Assembly: GCF_020379485.1 (NCBI RefSeq)
Contig: NC_063450.1
Location: 44,606,681 to 44,670,680 of the forward strand
From: Brassica napus
Taxonomy: Eukaryota; Streptophyta; Magnoliopsida; Brassicales; Brassicaceae
Length of the DNA: 64,000 bases
Direction: 5' to 3'
Shown: positions 1 to 10,513 of the stretch, piece by piece
How positions within the stretch are numbered: the first letter of the stretch is position 1
Layout: every line of letters starts with the position of its first letter
Made by a program: the position numbers and the translations under genes
The notes under the pieces: model-generated
Seen by the model: the letters and a program-made list of their open reading frames with translations, nothing else
Databases searched by the model: none
What the model was told of the DNA's origin: nothing

Positions 1-806
1 AGGGGTTGCTGTTTGTGATCCGGACTCGTTCTTGGTAACATCAGGAGAAAGGATTCCATCCATCAAAGAGCAGAAGTTTCCAACTTGGTAGTGAATGTTG
101 TCTTGGACTTGTTTCTGCTGCTCAGACAAGGAGGTTTTACCAGCCATCTCAATTATCTCTTCTGCATCCGTCTCCACAGCTTCTCTTCCCAACCGGTTAA
201 AGCTAGCACACAATTGTTTCTCATGAGCTCTAAAAGAAGTGGATGTATTCCACAAGAACTAAAAGTTACAAGAACAACAGCTAGAGCTAAATAAAACCAA
301 ACTAACCTTGTATACATAAACAGTTTGTTAATGTCTGCTTCAAATTGAAGTTGCCTTGGGTTCTTAGCAAATGTGGTACTCTTAGCAAGAACTCCAACAG
401 CCTGGAGAAAACGAAACGTAATGAAACAAACTATAAGATCACAGTGGAGAAACATCAAAAATCTCAATCACCACTGCCTAAACTCTTGCTAAAACCCTGC
501 ACACCCCTAAGATCTAAAATGATCCTCAGCATGATCAAATGAGAAACTTTACAAGACAAACTTTGAGGTTCTTTTTTTTTTTTTTTTTGTAAACTAACTT
601 TGAGGTTCTTCTTCAACCTAACTTCGTCTGCCACAAACAGCAAAACATATTGGTTCAAATCGAAATACTAAATCCGAACAAAGGCACAAACTTTCTTCGT
701 ACCCAGTATTATAAATCGTACTAGAGAGGGTAAAAACTCGACAAGATCAACACACAGAAGCAAGAGATTCACTAACCTTTTGAAATTTGTTGAAAAGAGA
801 CGCCAT
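1..806 (-). CDS. Conserved small plant protein, N-terminal part (3' end beyond window)
   Basis: Three exons on the minus strand: 806-777, 401-307 and 202-1, all with GT-AG borders; the last runs off the left edge. The start ATG at 806 opens [10 protein letters not shown], and the phases (30, 95 nt) join without a stop. The visible 109 codons contain a segment [17 protein letters not shown], then [22 protein letters not shown] and a Gln/Lys-rich stretch. There is no signal peptide, membrane segment or catalytic motif. It resembles a short conserved family that plant annotations sometimes call bacteriophage N4 adsorption B-like; that name has no demonstrated meaning here. The gene is divergent from CYP86B1, with 1.5 kb between the two starts. 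Function unknown; gene structure is well supported, identity is from recall. Confidence 0.7.
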
Positions 807-2340
807 TTTTCTTTTGTTCTTTATCAACAAACGATTCGTTAACCTCGTCTGTTATAAGGATTGCTAGAAAGAGCTGGACAGCATCAGGAATCGGGTCAAA
901 AACCTCTGTTGAGGAAGATGACTGCATCTAGTAACTTGGTAGCACACACCCTCCATGGCTGCATCATGCATCACCATGTCTGGGCCTATTTCTTATTAAT
1001 GGGCCGAACACATTTGCTTCTGGGCCATTTTAAATAAAAACATTTTAAAAATTACATTCTCTTATCTTAATGCAATAGATATATTCGTTTAAATTTTAAA
1101 TAAGCCAACAACTTAATCAACTTGTATGATTTTAATCATTATATTATTTTTTATTTTAGTTTGATTGATTGTTTTTGATAAGCTTTCGATATGATTGAAT
1201 CACACGTGTAATACACAAACTGTTGAATTAATTTCGACATAATACCTATTTAAATTTAGAGAAATGAAAATTATAAACAAAATTATTTATATTTATGACA
1301 TGAGTATTCTAGACATGATGAAATGATATTTAAGCCAATGGTGAGAGGCCAGAGTTAATGGCGGAGGTTCGAATTAAAATCAGACATACTGTTAGCCGTT
1401 AGGTGTGTAACAGTTTGACATTCATATATTTGTACAGAATTGTTTTGTGTGTCAGACTGTTAACTTACAATTTATTTATTTATCGACATCAACTTACAAA
1501 TTCTTTATCACCATCCATATACACCTTTCGATACAAAGTAAACATGCGACCTTTATTTATTTATTTATGTAATGTTGTAATCTTTACTGTAAGGCACTAT
1601 ATAAATAAATAATTGCCCGAAAAAAAAATATAGTCATATAAGTATTGCATGTAACAATAGCTCAGGAGTTTTGTTTAGAGTTAGTTTCGTCAGTTTTGAA
1701 CAACCATTTGATTATTTTGTAAATAGATCTTCCAAATTATCACTACCTAGCTAATTAAAACGTGATTAGATGGCCTAACTAAAACGAAGAGTTATCATTT
1801 GGCATTTAATCTGCCTTATTGAGAATATAAAACTCATTAACTTCTTCATAAAAAAAAAATCAAACGTGGCGATGTAATGGAGATAAAGTACTAGGCTATT
1901 AGCTTAGGTTACCCATAGCCAACTACCTCTCATCTGATCCTTGCCCAAACTAGTTCACAATTCTGGTCAATAACACAATCTAAAACCCTAATCTTATTTT
2001 TTCTATTTAAACCTCTAAAAAGATTCGACCCTTGAAACTCTCAAAAAACACAAAGCCATAAACCCAAAAGAAACCCTACATTAAGTGTAAGAAAAGAAAA
2101 GTAATAGACACACACGAGAATCAAAGAGCCGCAGGAATATTAAGACACAAACATTTGTCTGCTCACCAAACCAAACCCATCTTCTCCTGAGAGTCTAGAG
2201 TTTTTTTTTGTCATCCAACACAAGAAATTCATGCAATATTCTTCACCCACTTGCTAACTAACGACCTCTATTTCTATTAATTTCTCTTCATTCTTCCTTT
2301 CAAAGATTATCATTCTCTTCTTTTGTTTTATTTTGTCACA
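807..2340. other. Divergent intergenic region between the first gene and CYP86B1
   Basis: AT-rich sequence with no long reading frame and no recognisable repeat. A TATTTAAA-like box near 2005 is a possible core promoter for CYP86B1, which would give a leader of roughly 300 bp. The leader is pyrimidine-rich just before the ATG. Nothing else is supported. Confidence 0.4.
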
Positions 2341-4666
2341 ATGAATACCAATTCTTCTTACAATTTCACCTTCAATAATGTTTTATTCTCTTCTTCTTCC
2401 TCCACCAGTGACCCTCTGGTTACACGGAGGTTGTTTCTCTTGAAAAATGTTCAAGTTCTCGAGCTCTTAATCGCTCTTTTCGCCTTTGTCGCCATACATT
2501 CCTTGCGTCAGAAGAAACACTACGGTCTTCCCGTGTGGCCGTTTCTTGGGATGCTTCCTTCTCTAGCTTTTGCCCTCAAAGGAAACGTATACGAGTGGCT
2601 ATCAGATGTTCTCTGTCGTCAAAACGGTACGTTTCGTTTCAGAGGCCCCTGGTTAAGCAGCCTCAACAGCACTATAACTTGCGACCCAAGAAACATCGAG
2701 CATCTCCTCAAGAACCGTTTCTCTGTCTTCCCTAAAGGCTCTTACTTCCGAGACAACCTTCGAGACCTCCTGGGAGACGGAATCTTCAACGCCGATGACG
2801 AGACTTGGCAGAGGCAGAGGAAAACCGCAAGCATCGAGTTTCATTCAGCCAAGTTCAGACAACTAACCACAAGCTCGTTGTATGAACTCGTGCACAAGAG
2901 GCTCTTGCCTGTTCTCGAAACTTCGGTTAAAACCTCTTCTCCTATTGATCTACAAGACGTCTTGCTGAGGCTAACGTTTGATAACGTATGCATGATTGCC
3001 TTTGGAGTTGATCCAGGCTGTCTCGGTCCTGATCAACCGGTTATACCCTTTGCCAAAGCCTTTGAGGACGCGACAGAAGCTGCAGTTTGTAGATTCGTCA
3101 TGCCTACTTGCGTGTGGAAGCTCATGAGGTATCTTAATATAGGAACAGAGAAGATGCTGAAGGAGTCTATAAAAGGTGTTGATGATTTTGCTGATGAAGT
3201 TATCAGGACGAGGAAGAAAGAACTATCTCTTGAGGGTGAAACCACAAAGAGATCGGATCTGTTAACTGTGTTTATGGGTCTGAGAGATGAGAAGGGAGAT
3301 TGTTTTTCAGACAAGTTTCTTCGTGATATATGTGTGAACTTCATACTTGCTGGGAGAGATACTTCTTCTGTTGCTCTGAGCTGGTTTTCCTGGTTGCTAG
3401 AGAAGAATCCAGAGGTGGAAGAGAAGATCATGTTGGAGATGTGTAAGATTTTGAGGCAGAGAGATGAGGATGGAAATGCAGTGAAGATAGATTATGCTCC
3501 TGTTTTCAGACCAGAAGAGATCAAGAAGATGGATTATCTACAAGCTGCTTTGTCTGAAGCTCTTAGATTATACCCTTCAGTTCCTGTTGATCACAAAGAG
3601 GTAACATTTTGACTAAATTTTTCCTTGCCAATTTTCAATTTTTTGCTTACTAAGAAAGCCAGTTTTGATATAGAAATTGAAAACAATAAAACTGATTGCT
3701 TGTTTAATTAATTTTTCCGTTTACACTATAGACCAAAAAAATATATTAAAAAACTTAAAAATCATATTTCTGTTTGGTTTCTTATAGGTTACCTAATCAG
3801 TAACGAGATAGAGTTATGAAAATTCTTGGGAAGAAAGCTAATTAATACGTAGGTATCTTAAAAGTCGTTTTCAAGAAATAAATAAACTACATGTTTGACT
3901 TCTTGGTAACACATAAGAATGTTATGTTCTGCTCTTTCACCCATGAAACCCAACCACTAACTCACTCATATTCCATTCGTTTCAAATTATGTCTTTTAAG
4001 AATTTTTGACTCATATTAAAATGTCTAGTTTTATTTTTATTTAACTATTACAAATTTATAACATTTATTTTTTCAATTTAATTAGAAGTAAAAATTTAAA
4101 TTAATGTAAAATTTGCACTAAAAAAAAATATGTTTCCTAAAGGAAATTTTATTCTACAACAACATTTAATTTGAAACATAGCTATAGTGAATACTTATTA
4201 CGTTTCCATGATGTTAAACCTGTCACCTTGTTGTTAACCCATTATTGTTATTCAGGTCCAAGAAGATGATGTATTTCCGGATGGAACAGTATTGAAGAGA
4301 GGAGAGAAAGTTATATACGCCATCTACGCAATGGGCCGTATGGAAGCAATTTGGGGAAAAGACTGTCGTGAGTTTAGGCCAGAGAGGTGGCTAAGAGACG
4401 GACGGTTTATGAGTGAGTCGGCCTATAAATTCACTGCTTTCAACGGCGGTCCACGTCTTTGTTTAGGCAAAGATTTTGCTTATTATCAGATGAAATCTAC
4501 CGCTGCTGCAATAGTTTACCGGTACAAGGTGAAAGTGGTGGAGGGTCACAAAGTGGAACCAAAGCTAGCTCTTACCATGTACATGAAACATGGTTTGGCG
4601 GTGAATTTGATCAACAGGAGTGACTCCGAGGTTGATCGGTACTATGCCAAATCTATTGATGATTAA
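2341..4666 (+). CDS. CYP86B1: Cytochrome P450 CYP86B1 (very-long-chain fatty acid omega-hydroxylase)
   Basis: Two exons, 2341-3600 and 4256-4666, in phase 0 with a 655-bp intron; 556 aa, the usual CYP86B length. ATG 2341 is chosen because the reading frame upstream has no ATG and A is at -3. An N-terminal hydrophobic helix (about residues 35-50) is the ER anchor. P450 signatures are complete: I-helix AGRDTSS near 336, the EALR ExxR motif near 405, FRPERW, and the heme loop FNGGPRLCLGK near 482-491 with the axial Cys. In Arabidopsis CYP86B1 (RALPH) omega-hydroxylates C22-C24 acyl chains for suberin. Synteny with At5g23170/23150 favours B1 over the paralogue CYP86B2. No lesion is seen. Confidence 0.93.
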
Positions 4667-4865
4667 GATGGTGATCATAAGAAGATTGTTACTTATTTTT
4701 GGATCATTCGAAGTTTTTCTGCTTTTCTAAAATTTGGTTAGTCGATGATGTGTGTTGTTTATAATGGATTCATGGGGTTAATATGGTTGGTCATATTTAA
4801 ACCTTTTTATTGTTAGGGAAAATAGTTGGTGCATGTGGCTTGTAATATCATAATAAGGTTTACTC

Positions 4866-5107
4866 CTATGTAAACTGAATGACTCTTTCTGTTTCATTCA
4901 CTTTATTTGTTTAATAAGTAGTATTGCTTTACTTGATCTCTGCGAGCCACTGTTCTCACAGTTTAAACGTACTGGTTAAGGTATTGTCTCACAGTTAGGC
5001 CAACAACATACAGCAAAGAGAAAAGAAAAGAGTGTTTTGATGAGTGTTTCACATAGTGTGACTCAGATTAAGCCATAAACTTTGAAGTTTCTTAAAAGTA
5101 TGAAAGA
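4866..5107 (+). repeat. Left copy of a ~240-bp direct repeat
   Basis: Begins CTATGTAAACTGAATGACTC and ends near CTTAAAAGTATGAAAGA. It matches 6357-6617 with scattered substitutions and small indels, including the shared block AAGGTATTGTCTCACAGTTA. It lies just 3' of CYP86B1. Confidence 0.8.
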
Positions 5108-5559
5108 TATATTCAAAATTAACCAAAATAGCCGAACAAAATTAATCAAAATAATCAATTAGTTTTTAGAAAAATAAACTGAAATCTAATCAAAACTTCG
5201 AAAATTTGGTTATTTTCGGATAACATTATAAAAACCAAAATTAACCAAACCGAGTGGAATTGTTGTCTAACCGAAACAACCGAAACTGAAAATATCTGAC
5301 CCGAATAAACCAAATATCCGAAACCGTAGGGCTTATGATGAGAATAGCTTTTACATATTGGGACATTCATACCAAGTCATAACATGTCTCCAAATAACTT
5401 TGAAATCATCACGTTGCAACAAAGTTTGCATGTATCTTTATCACCGCCTCTACGATATTGAAGAAGAAACCAAATAGTCATGAACAGCTCAAAAGTGACA
5501 TTGCATGGAATACAATAAACAGATTGATTCAAACAGCAAAGCTAGTGTTCAATAGTGAA

Positions 5560-6270
5560 ACAGGATGCGTATAAACTTCAGTTCAGTACTCGGGATACGT
5601 GGAACCATGTAAGAATCACAGGTGAAAAGGTGTCTTGGCACAAAGGAATTTGGTTTGGTCATGCCACTCCAAAATTCAGATTTTGCACATAGCTTGCTAT
5701 ACGTAACCGATTTACCACATGAGACCGGATGATTGCTTGGAACACAAGTATTGATGGTAACTGTGTGCTATGTAATCAACATTTGGAGACTCGAAATCAC
5801 ATTTTCTTTGAGTGTAGTTACACTTCACTCTTATGGCATAAGTTGATGAATGGGGATCATGGGGAATAGCTATATGGAGGAGTGGAGTGCCATTCTGGCT
5901 TTTATGTCTCAGCTAAAACTCTCGCGGGTTGAGAGTTTCCTAGCTCGTTACGTTTTCCAGTTGGCAGTGTACGTGATTTGGCGAGAGAGAAATTCAAAAA
6001 ATTATGGGGAGAATCCTCGACCTCTAGAGAACCTCTTTAGAACAATAGACAAGATGATCAAGAACAGAGTTATGTCTCTAAGGACTCAAGACAAGAGACT
6101 GAAAAGAGCCTTTCAAGTCTGGATTGCATATGTAGGAACTTAAGCCGTTCTTTTTTCATCCGTTTGAAAAAGTAAAAAACAAAGTAGCAACTGATGTAAC
6201 AATGTGTATTTTCTTTTGAATCAAATTTAACATTTTATTCAAAAAAAATAAAAATAAAAAAAAATAAACA
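5560..6270 (+). mobile_element. LINE (non-LTR retrotransposon) 3' remnant with zf-RVT domain
   Basis: Translating plus shows a decayed reverse-transcriptase zinc-binding domain: a DTWNHVR...VSWHKGIWFGHATPKFRF-like core with in-frame stops, then a CVLCNQHLETRNHIFFEC zinc motif near 5760-5820. The frame is broken at about 5850. The tail continues in another frame (5850-6143, about 97 codons, with VIWRERNSKNYG typical of the LINE ORF2 C-terminus). A-rich runs at 6240-6270 fit the 3' tail. This is a 5'-truncated, dead copy lying between the two direct-repeat copies at 4866 and 6357. Confidence 0.8.
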
Positions 6271-6356
6271 GAGCTTGAATCAAAGAAAACTTTTAAAAGA
6301 TGCATGTTATATATAGAATGGAACAACAGACTTAAGGAGTTTTTAACTTAAATCTA

Positions 6357-6617
6357 CTATGTAGACTGAATGACTCTTTTTACTTTATTTGTTTTGTCAA
6401 GTATTGCTTTACATGTTGATTTCTGCGAGCCACACTGTTCCCATGGGTTAGCTAGCTAAACGTACCGGTTAAGGTATTGTCTCACAGTTAGGCCAACAAC
6501 ATACGGCAAAGAGAAAAGAAAGAGCGTTTTGATGAGTTGTTTAACATAGTGTGTGACTCAGCTTTTAAGCCATAAACGTTGAAGTTTGAACCCCAACTGT
6601 CTTAAAAGCATGAAAAA
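6357..6617 (+). repeat. Right copy of the ~240-bp direct repeat, in the kinase promoter
   Basis: Partner of 4866-5107. It carries extra small insertions (for example after GCCACACTGTTCCC) and ends about 200 bp before the kinase ATG. The pair brackets a LINE remnant, which suggests that local duplication preceded or accompanied the insertion. Confidence 0.8.
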
Positions 6618-6659
6618 TGTCCGGAGGAATATGGCAAAGAACTAGTTTCATCATTACTT

Positions 6660-6672
6660 TTATAAAATAAAA
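6660..6672 (+). promoter_or_regulatory. Probable TATA box of the kinase gene
   Basis: TTATAAAATAAA lies about 160 bp upstream of the ATG at 6826. It is followed by a pyrimidine-rich leader and an (AC)n run at about 6800-6817, a typical plant core promoter and 5' leader arrangement. Confidence 0.45.
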
Positions 6673-6825
6673 AAGCTCTGTATCCCTTTATTCCTTTTGC
6701 TTTTCCCTCGGTATCATTCTTTTGCTTTTCTCAATAATTTTCCCATTATTATTTACACAAACTTATATTCTTCACACTAGTGATCGTATTTACACTAACA
6801 ACACACACACACACACAAGCCTATC

Positions 6826-7848
6826 ATGGAGTTTGATTACGAGAAGCTTGTTTCCGCCACCGATGGATTCTCCCCCTCGCGTCTCATCGGCAAAGGAAGC
6901 CACGGCTGCGTCTACGAAGGCCTACTTCACGAAGAACATAACAAACGACACAGAGTCGTTGCGATCAAGACACCATCCTTGTTATCATCTCGATCACAAC
7001 CATCCTCTCTTATTACAAAAACAGAACAAATGAAGAAGCTAGAAGACGAGATCAGCGTCATGTCGTCTCTCCCTTATAACCCACACGTCCTGACCTTCCT
7101 AGGCCACGCCGAGAAAAGGCTCATGGTCGTCGAGTTCATGCCAAACGGATCATTACACCAGCTACTCCACGTGTCCTCCGCTACTCCCTCTCCTCCCACG
7201 TGGCTCAAACGCATCGAGATCGCGCTCAAGATCGCACGTGCGGTTCACTTCCTTCACGAGCAAGACATCCTCCACCGTGACATCAAATCGGATAACATCT
7301 TATTCGACTCCAACTGGGAGCCGAAGCTCGCTGACTTCGGACTCGCCGTGGACTTAGCCGATAAGAAAGTGCCGACGCCGGCGGGAACCTTCGGGTACAT
7401 TGATCCGTGTTACACGTCGCCGGAGAATCTTAGCGCCAAGACCGACGTTTACAGCTACGGCGTCGTTTTGCTGGAGATCGTTAGCTGTAGAAAAGCGATC
7501 GATGTCTCTCGATCTCCGGCTTCGATTGTAGACTGGGCGGTTCCGTTGATCGAAGAGGGGGAGATCGGAGAAATCTGCGGCGGCGGCGGCGGAGGAAGAG
7601 GATCGGGTGTTTTCATGGAAGCGAATCTTCGGTTGCTAAGGATGGCGGCGCGTTGCGTGTCCTCCGACGTGGAGTCACGGCCGTCTTCCGGGGAGATCGC
7701 GGCGGAGATGGTGGCGTGTTTGACTGAACCTGTGAGGAGTTTGCCGTTATGGGTGAGCTTCTTTCGCGGGGTTGTTAAGCTGAAACGCAGGAAAAAACGG
7801 TTGAGAGAGAGGATGACGTGGCCGGGTCAAACTTGTCGCGTTAGGTGA
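6826..7848 (+). CDS. Serine/threonine receptor-like cytoplasmic kinase (At5g23170-like)
   Basis: Single exon, 340 aa, ATG at 6826 (MEFDYEKL). No signal peptide or transmembrane segment, so it is a cytoplasmic-type member of the plant RLK/Pelle family. The kinase domain is intact: glycine loop GKGSHGCVYEG (about 22-32), the ATP-anchoring Lys in VVAIK (residue 48), HRDIKSDN (about 149-156, an RD kinase), DFG at 170-172 and an activation segment PTPAGTFGYIDP. A Gly-rich insertion (IGEICGGGGGGRGSG) lies near 250 and a basic tail follows (KLKRRKKRLRER). The best match in memory is the Arabidopsis kinase-like protein At5g23170, consistent with synteny. The substrate is unknown. Confidence 0.9.
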   Translation: MEFDYEKLVSATDGFSPSRLIGKGSHGCVYEGLLHEEHNKRHRVVAIKTPSLLSSRSQPSSLITKTEQMKKLEDEISVMSSLPYNPHVLTFLGHAEKRLMVVEFMPNGSLHQLLHVSSATPSPPTWLKRIEIALKIARAVHFLHEQDILHRDIKSDNILFDSNWEPKLADFGLAVDLADKKVPTPAGTFGYIDPCYTSPENLSAKTDVYSYGVVLLEIVSCRKAIDVSRSPASIVDWAVPLIEEGEIGEICGGGGGGRGSGVFMEANLRLLRMAARCVSSDVESRPSSGEIAAEMVACLTEPVRSLPLWVSFFRGVVKLKRRKKRLRERMTWPGQTCRVR

Positions 7849-10513
7849 GCTGTTAAAGACGAGGCGGGTCAAATATCGGGCCGGGTCTGGGCCTGAGAGG
7901 ATGATTACAGAAACAACCATCCAAACAGAAGAAGATTTGATGGTGAAGCACAGAATATTATAACAAAGCATATTATTTGGCCTTTTGCGTTTTAACCTGA
8001 AGAAGATTAAACATATATTACTCGCATATCATATGTTATCTACTTATCTGCAGTTTTGAATTAACTTTCATAATTGAGTAAAAATCATTGTAATAGAACA
8101 AGGCTTAATCTTTTGATTACAAGAACAGTTTATTAAGTTCGAACTCTATTTAAAGTTTGGTGTACCAAAACATTTCTAGTATAATATACAAACATATAGT
8201 TTCTATGCTCAAGAGTCTCAACAAGGTGGTCCTGATAAGTGATTTATCAGTGACGACAAAACTAACCTCCCAACTTGAGAAACTACAATCGTCTAAAGCC
8301 TGAAGATCTTCTCAGCTCCCGAACAAATCTCAGAACTTCAACACCTGAAAAATCACCCATGCAATAATAGCAATTTCCAAAGTCGACTACCATACAGTAT
8401 TCACTTTGTCAATGTTTACAGAGAGAGAGAGAGATAAAACTCCCTAATCCATGTCTATTATATATGTTCTTTGTAGTTCCATGTACACTACACAGAAGAT
8501 AAAGAGTATAAGCACAAGAGAAGTTTCTCACACCAAGCTTTTGCATAATCTCATCAGGACCGCCTTGCCATCGCTCTAGGCGGTTCAGTTATGCATCAAA
8601 AGCCTGTCGCACGACAACAATACATTTTCTCGCAACTGAAAGTCAGTACAAAAACAACAGGCGACTTAATTCAAATACCAAGAAGCTAACCGCTCGACTA
8701 TCTGCTGATAAAAATATGTAATCTCTCTGGTGAATGCCCTTAGAAAATAAATTTCTCTATACTGCTACTACTTAATAACCTCAAAACAGTTGATTCTGTC
8801 AAAGACCAAAGATTAAACATGAAATGCAGAATCCCTTTCTACTGTTATGTTCTGGAGCATAATTCTTGCTGTTCATCATGAAACATATGATGAGATAGGT
8901 CCCTGACTCTCAATCTATTTCTTAATTTAAGAGGGGGATCCACAGAGACATCATCCATTGAGCAAAATAAGCACTGAATCATGGATTTGCTAAAGAAGAG
9001 GCTATCTGCATATGTATGCTTATGTTTATCTTGACCATATCTATTGATTAGGGAAAAGTACAAAATGTAACACTGGAAGATAGGGATCGAAACACGGGGA
9101 CAATTTTCAGAGAATAAACAAGACTCATCAGCGCCACAAACACATAAACACCACTTTTGTTCAAAACAAAAATGTTATTATCCTATCGAGGAAAGCCTAA
9201 AGAAATAGCACATTTATTTGAGACCGTCAAGCAAGCTTGTTCATGACAATTAAACACGACAGACGTGTCAGGCAGCTGCAAGCACATGTTTAGTACTAGT
9301 AAAACAAAGCTAAGAAGGCTGTTGTTTTGAACATACTGACATAAGATTAGATGGGTGTCTCAAGCCTAGCGAGGAATCACATAAGCTCACATCCATGTAA
9401 CTCAAAACCCATCCCAAGTTGCCAACATAATTTGAAACTATGCAAAAGTAAACAAAAAAATAACACTCTTTATTTCAATCTTCTAAAATCTTGCATAAAA
9501 CTGAAAAACAAATGACTAAGAAATCAACTGGTAGAAAATACTTCTTCAAACCATAATTATGCAGCAAAACCTCATTATGTCAGTAACACACACACAAGAC
9601 TTGAGTGAGATGACTGACATATATTCAGACAAACAAATAAAAACCAGTACCTCACAAGTCTTCTACATAATTCTTCAGATCAGCAGTGCACAAATAGCAA
9701 TATGGAGATTCTTGTAACATGGACTGACTAGACTCAAAACTGCTTAGAAACACATGCTTCTCGTTCCTGCTAAAAATACGAGGCATCGAGACATTGCTTA
9801 TGTCCACAAGAAAAATGCATGAGAACAAAAAATTTCAAGAAACAATACGGAAATTTTGAAGGGAACTTCTCCAGGGTGAAGAAGTAGTTATAGGGACGTC
9901 TAAAACAAAAAGCAGCTGTGCCACATACATGGACCTAAAGGGACACTACTCATTCAAACAACAAGATACAGCCTAAGCAACAGGTCTCTCTAGTATGGGA
10001 ACCAACAAGGGATCAAATTCAGGCTTGCACTGAAAATCCTTGAATATGATTTCTCCGAGACCAGCAAATGTTAATTACGAAAGACTCACTACAGAGCTTA
10101 GAAATTGAAACATAAAAACTCTAATTTGATTATGAAGTTCGAAATTCATTTAACCAGTTAAAGCTTTGTGCAAATTGGCATACTTACAGGAACTGAGAAG
10201 CGGACCAATTAAAAGAAAACTATACTTTGAAGAATATTGATCTCCCAGATACATTTGTCAGGAAAAAATACAATATACAGAATCCTGACAAAAGTCGGCA
10301 GTAGTTTTGATGCCTCTGGAAGTGGATATATCCGAAAAAGTCCTCCATGGAAGAGAAAGTAGTATAACTGTTTGATGACAACACTGACTTAACTTTAGAA
10401 TTTAGAAACTCAAACCTAGAGGATTAGCCTTGTTAATGAGACATTAGCCGCTTCTTTATCCTTGATACTAACAGGAGCAGACAGGAGCAGGCCAACGAAT
10501 TTCTACCTTCACT
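7849..10513. other. Intergenic region downstream of convergent kinase and HUA2, with exon-like minus-strand fragments
   Basis: No long reading frame. Two minus-strand stretches look like spliced exon remnants. At about 9770-9654, an acceptor-like AG precedes roughly 38 codons (including YCYLCTADLKNYVEDL), ending at a stop next to a GT. At about 8603-8280 there are a short exon with an in-frame TAA and, after an intron, VEVLRFVRELRRSSGFRRL then a stop. They may be 3' UTR exons of HUA2 transcripts or remains of a small gene. The identity is not recognised. Confidence 0.3.

Noticed and set aside
2323..2340. N-terminal extension of CYP86B1 by six codons
   Set aside because: The frame upstream of 2341 has a TTG, not an ATG; the ATG at 2341 has a good context and gives the normal family length.
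5100..5345. AACCGAA-rich stretch as a gene
   Set aside because: Low-complexity ACCAAA/ACCGAA repeat common in Brassica intergenic DNA; the minus-strand frame has no features.
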